Part shown: in pieces, positions 63,800-64,000 of the stretch | Layout of the letters: each line of letters begins with the position of its first letter | Position numbering within the stretch: position 1 is the first letter of the stretch | NCBI GenBank assembly: GCA_937927915.1 | Contig: CALGKB010000005.1 | Coordinates: 86,397 to 150,396, forward strand | Direction: 5' to 3' | From: an uncultured Pseudanabaenaceae cyanobacterium | GTDB lineage: Bacteria > Cyanobacteriota > Cyanobacteriia > Pseudanabaenales > Pseudanabaenaceae | DNA length: 64,000 nucleotides | Translations under genes and position numbers: made by a program | The notes under the pieces: generated by a model | The model's database searches: none | What the model was told of the DNA's origin: nothing | Seen by the model: the letters and a program-made list of their open reading frames with translations, nothing else

Positions 63800-63832
63800 T
63801 AAAAAAACTCCCGATCGCTCAGATCAGGAGTT
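63800..63832 (-). terminator. Terminator between psbA and psbZ
   Basis: The hairpin AACTCC-x-GATC-GCTCA-GATC-x-GGAGTT (63806-63832) is followed on the minus strand by a run of T, about 24 bases after the psbA stop. It should end psbA transcription and may also serve psbZ from the other side. Confidence 0.85.
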
Positions 63833-63855
63833 ACCAATTTAGCTAATCGTTGTAA

Positions 63856-64000
<145 letters not shown>

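Overview
This window is a stretch of a cyanobacterial chromosome. Diagnostic genes are cpcB and cpcA (phycocyanin), psbZ, psb27, the 3' end of psbA, ccmO (carboxysome), crtR, desA, the three-part pntA1/pntA2/pntB transhydrogenase and a bifunctional glpX-type F/SBPase. Palindromes with a CGATCG core (HIP-like) are scattered throughout, as in many cyanobacteria. I cannot name the genus.

Layout: 1-8100 holds nadA (5' end off the window), an SDR protein, a glycosyltransferase, trpD, dps behind a strong promoter with a Fur/PerR-type palindrome, a YtxH protein, an RNase D-like exonuclease, a DppB-type permease and a CNNM/CorC protein. 8100-25400 holds tRNA-Ile(CAU) with tlyA running antisense into it, a DUF2499 gene, sodB, ilvD, a decayed Uma2 gene, an oxidoreductase, an ABC1 kinase followed by a PP2C phosphatase, a CGFS glutaredoxin and a two-domain ComFB protein, a PotD-like lipoprotein-dnaB-sfsA operon, ctpA, glpX, hemA and an intron-less tRNA-Leu(UAA).

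25400-37200 is an accessory, AT-richer island: a complete type I CRISPR-Cas locus of the MYXAN (Dev) kind, in the order cas6, cas3, cas8, cas7, cas5, cas4-cas1 fusion, cas2, then an array of 16 identical repeats and 15 spacers, and finally a dead IS4-type transposase. Remnants of toxin-antitoxin genes lie inside the cas operon (a HicB stub between cas8 and cas7, an MNT/HEPN pair between cas7 and cas5). The most interesting signal lies just upstream of cas6: a degenerate CRISPR repeat (25537-25571, 25 of 35 identical, last 9 bases exact) is followed by a guide-like sequence. That sequence matches a site directly upstream of the -35 box of the cas promoter at 13 of 15 positions, with the only mismatches at positions 6 and 12, the positions Cascade leaves unpaired. 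The match is preceded by ATG, a plausible PAM. This looks like a crRNA-like RNA that directs Cascade to repress its own operon (a CreR-type regulator). A second pair of degenerate repeats sits between cas8 and cas7.

37200-64000 returns to core genes: a DUF4912 protein with a long glycine/serine repeat region, psb27, hemB, a radical SAM protein, hisG, an HtrA protease, a class A PBP, a TrmH-type methyltransferase, a GT39 glycosyltransferase, a phytol/dolichol-kinase-like protein, a CPBP protease, ccmO, a protein of unknown function with an RN-xxx-H motif, a PLP lyase, a desA-YciI-ferredoxin-crtR-DUF3326 run, a MoaD/ThiS-like protein, pntB-pntA2-pntA1, then cpcBA, psbZ and the convergent psbA.
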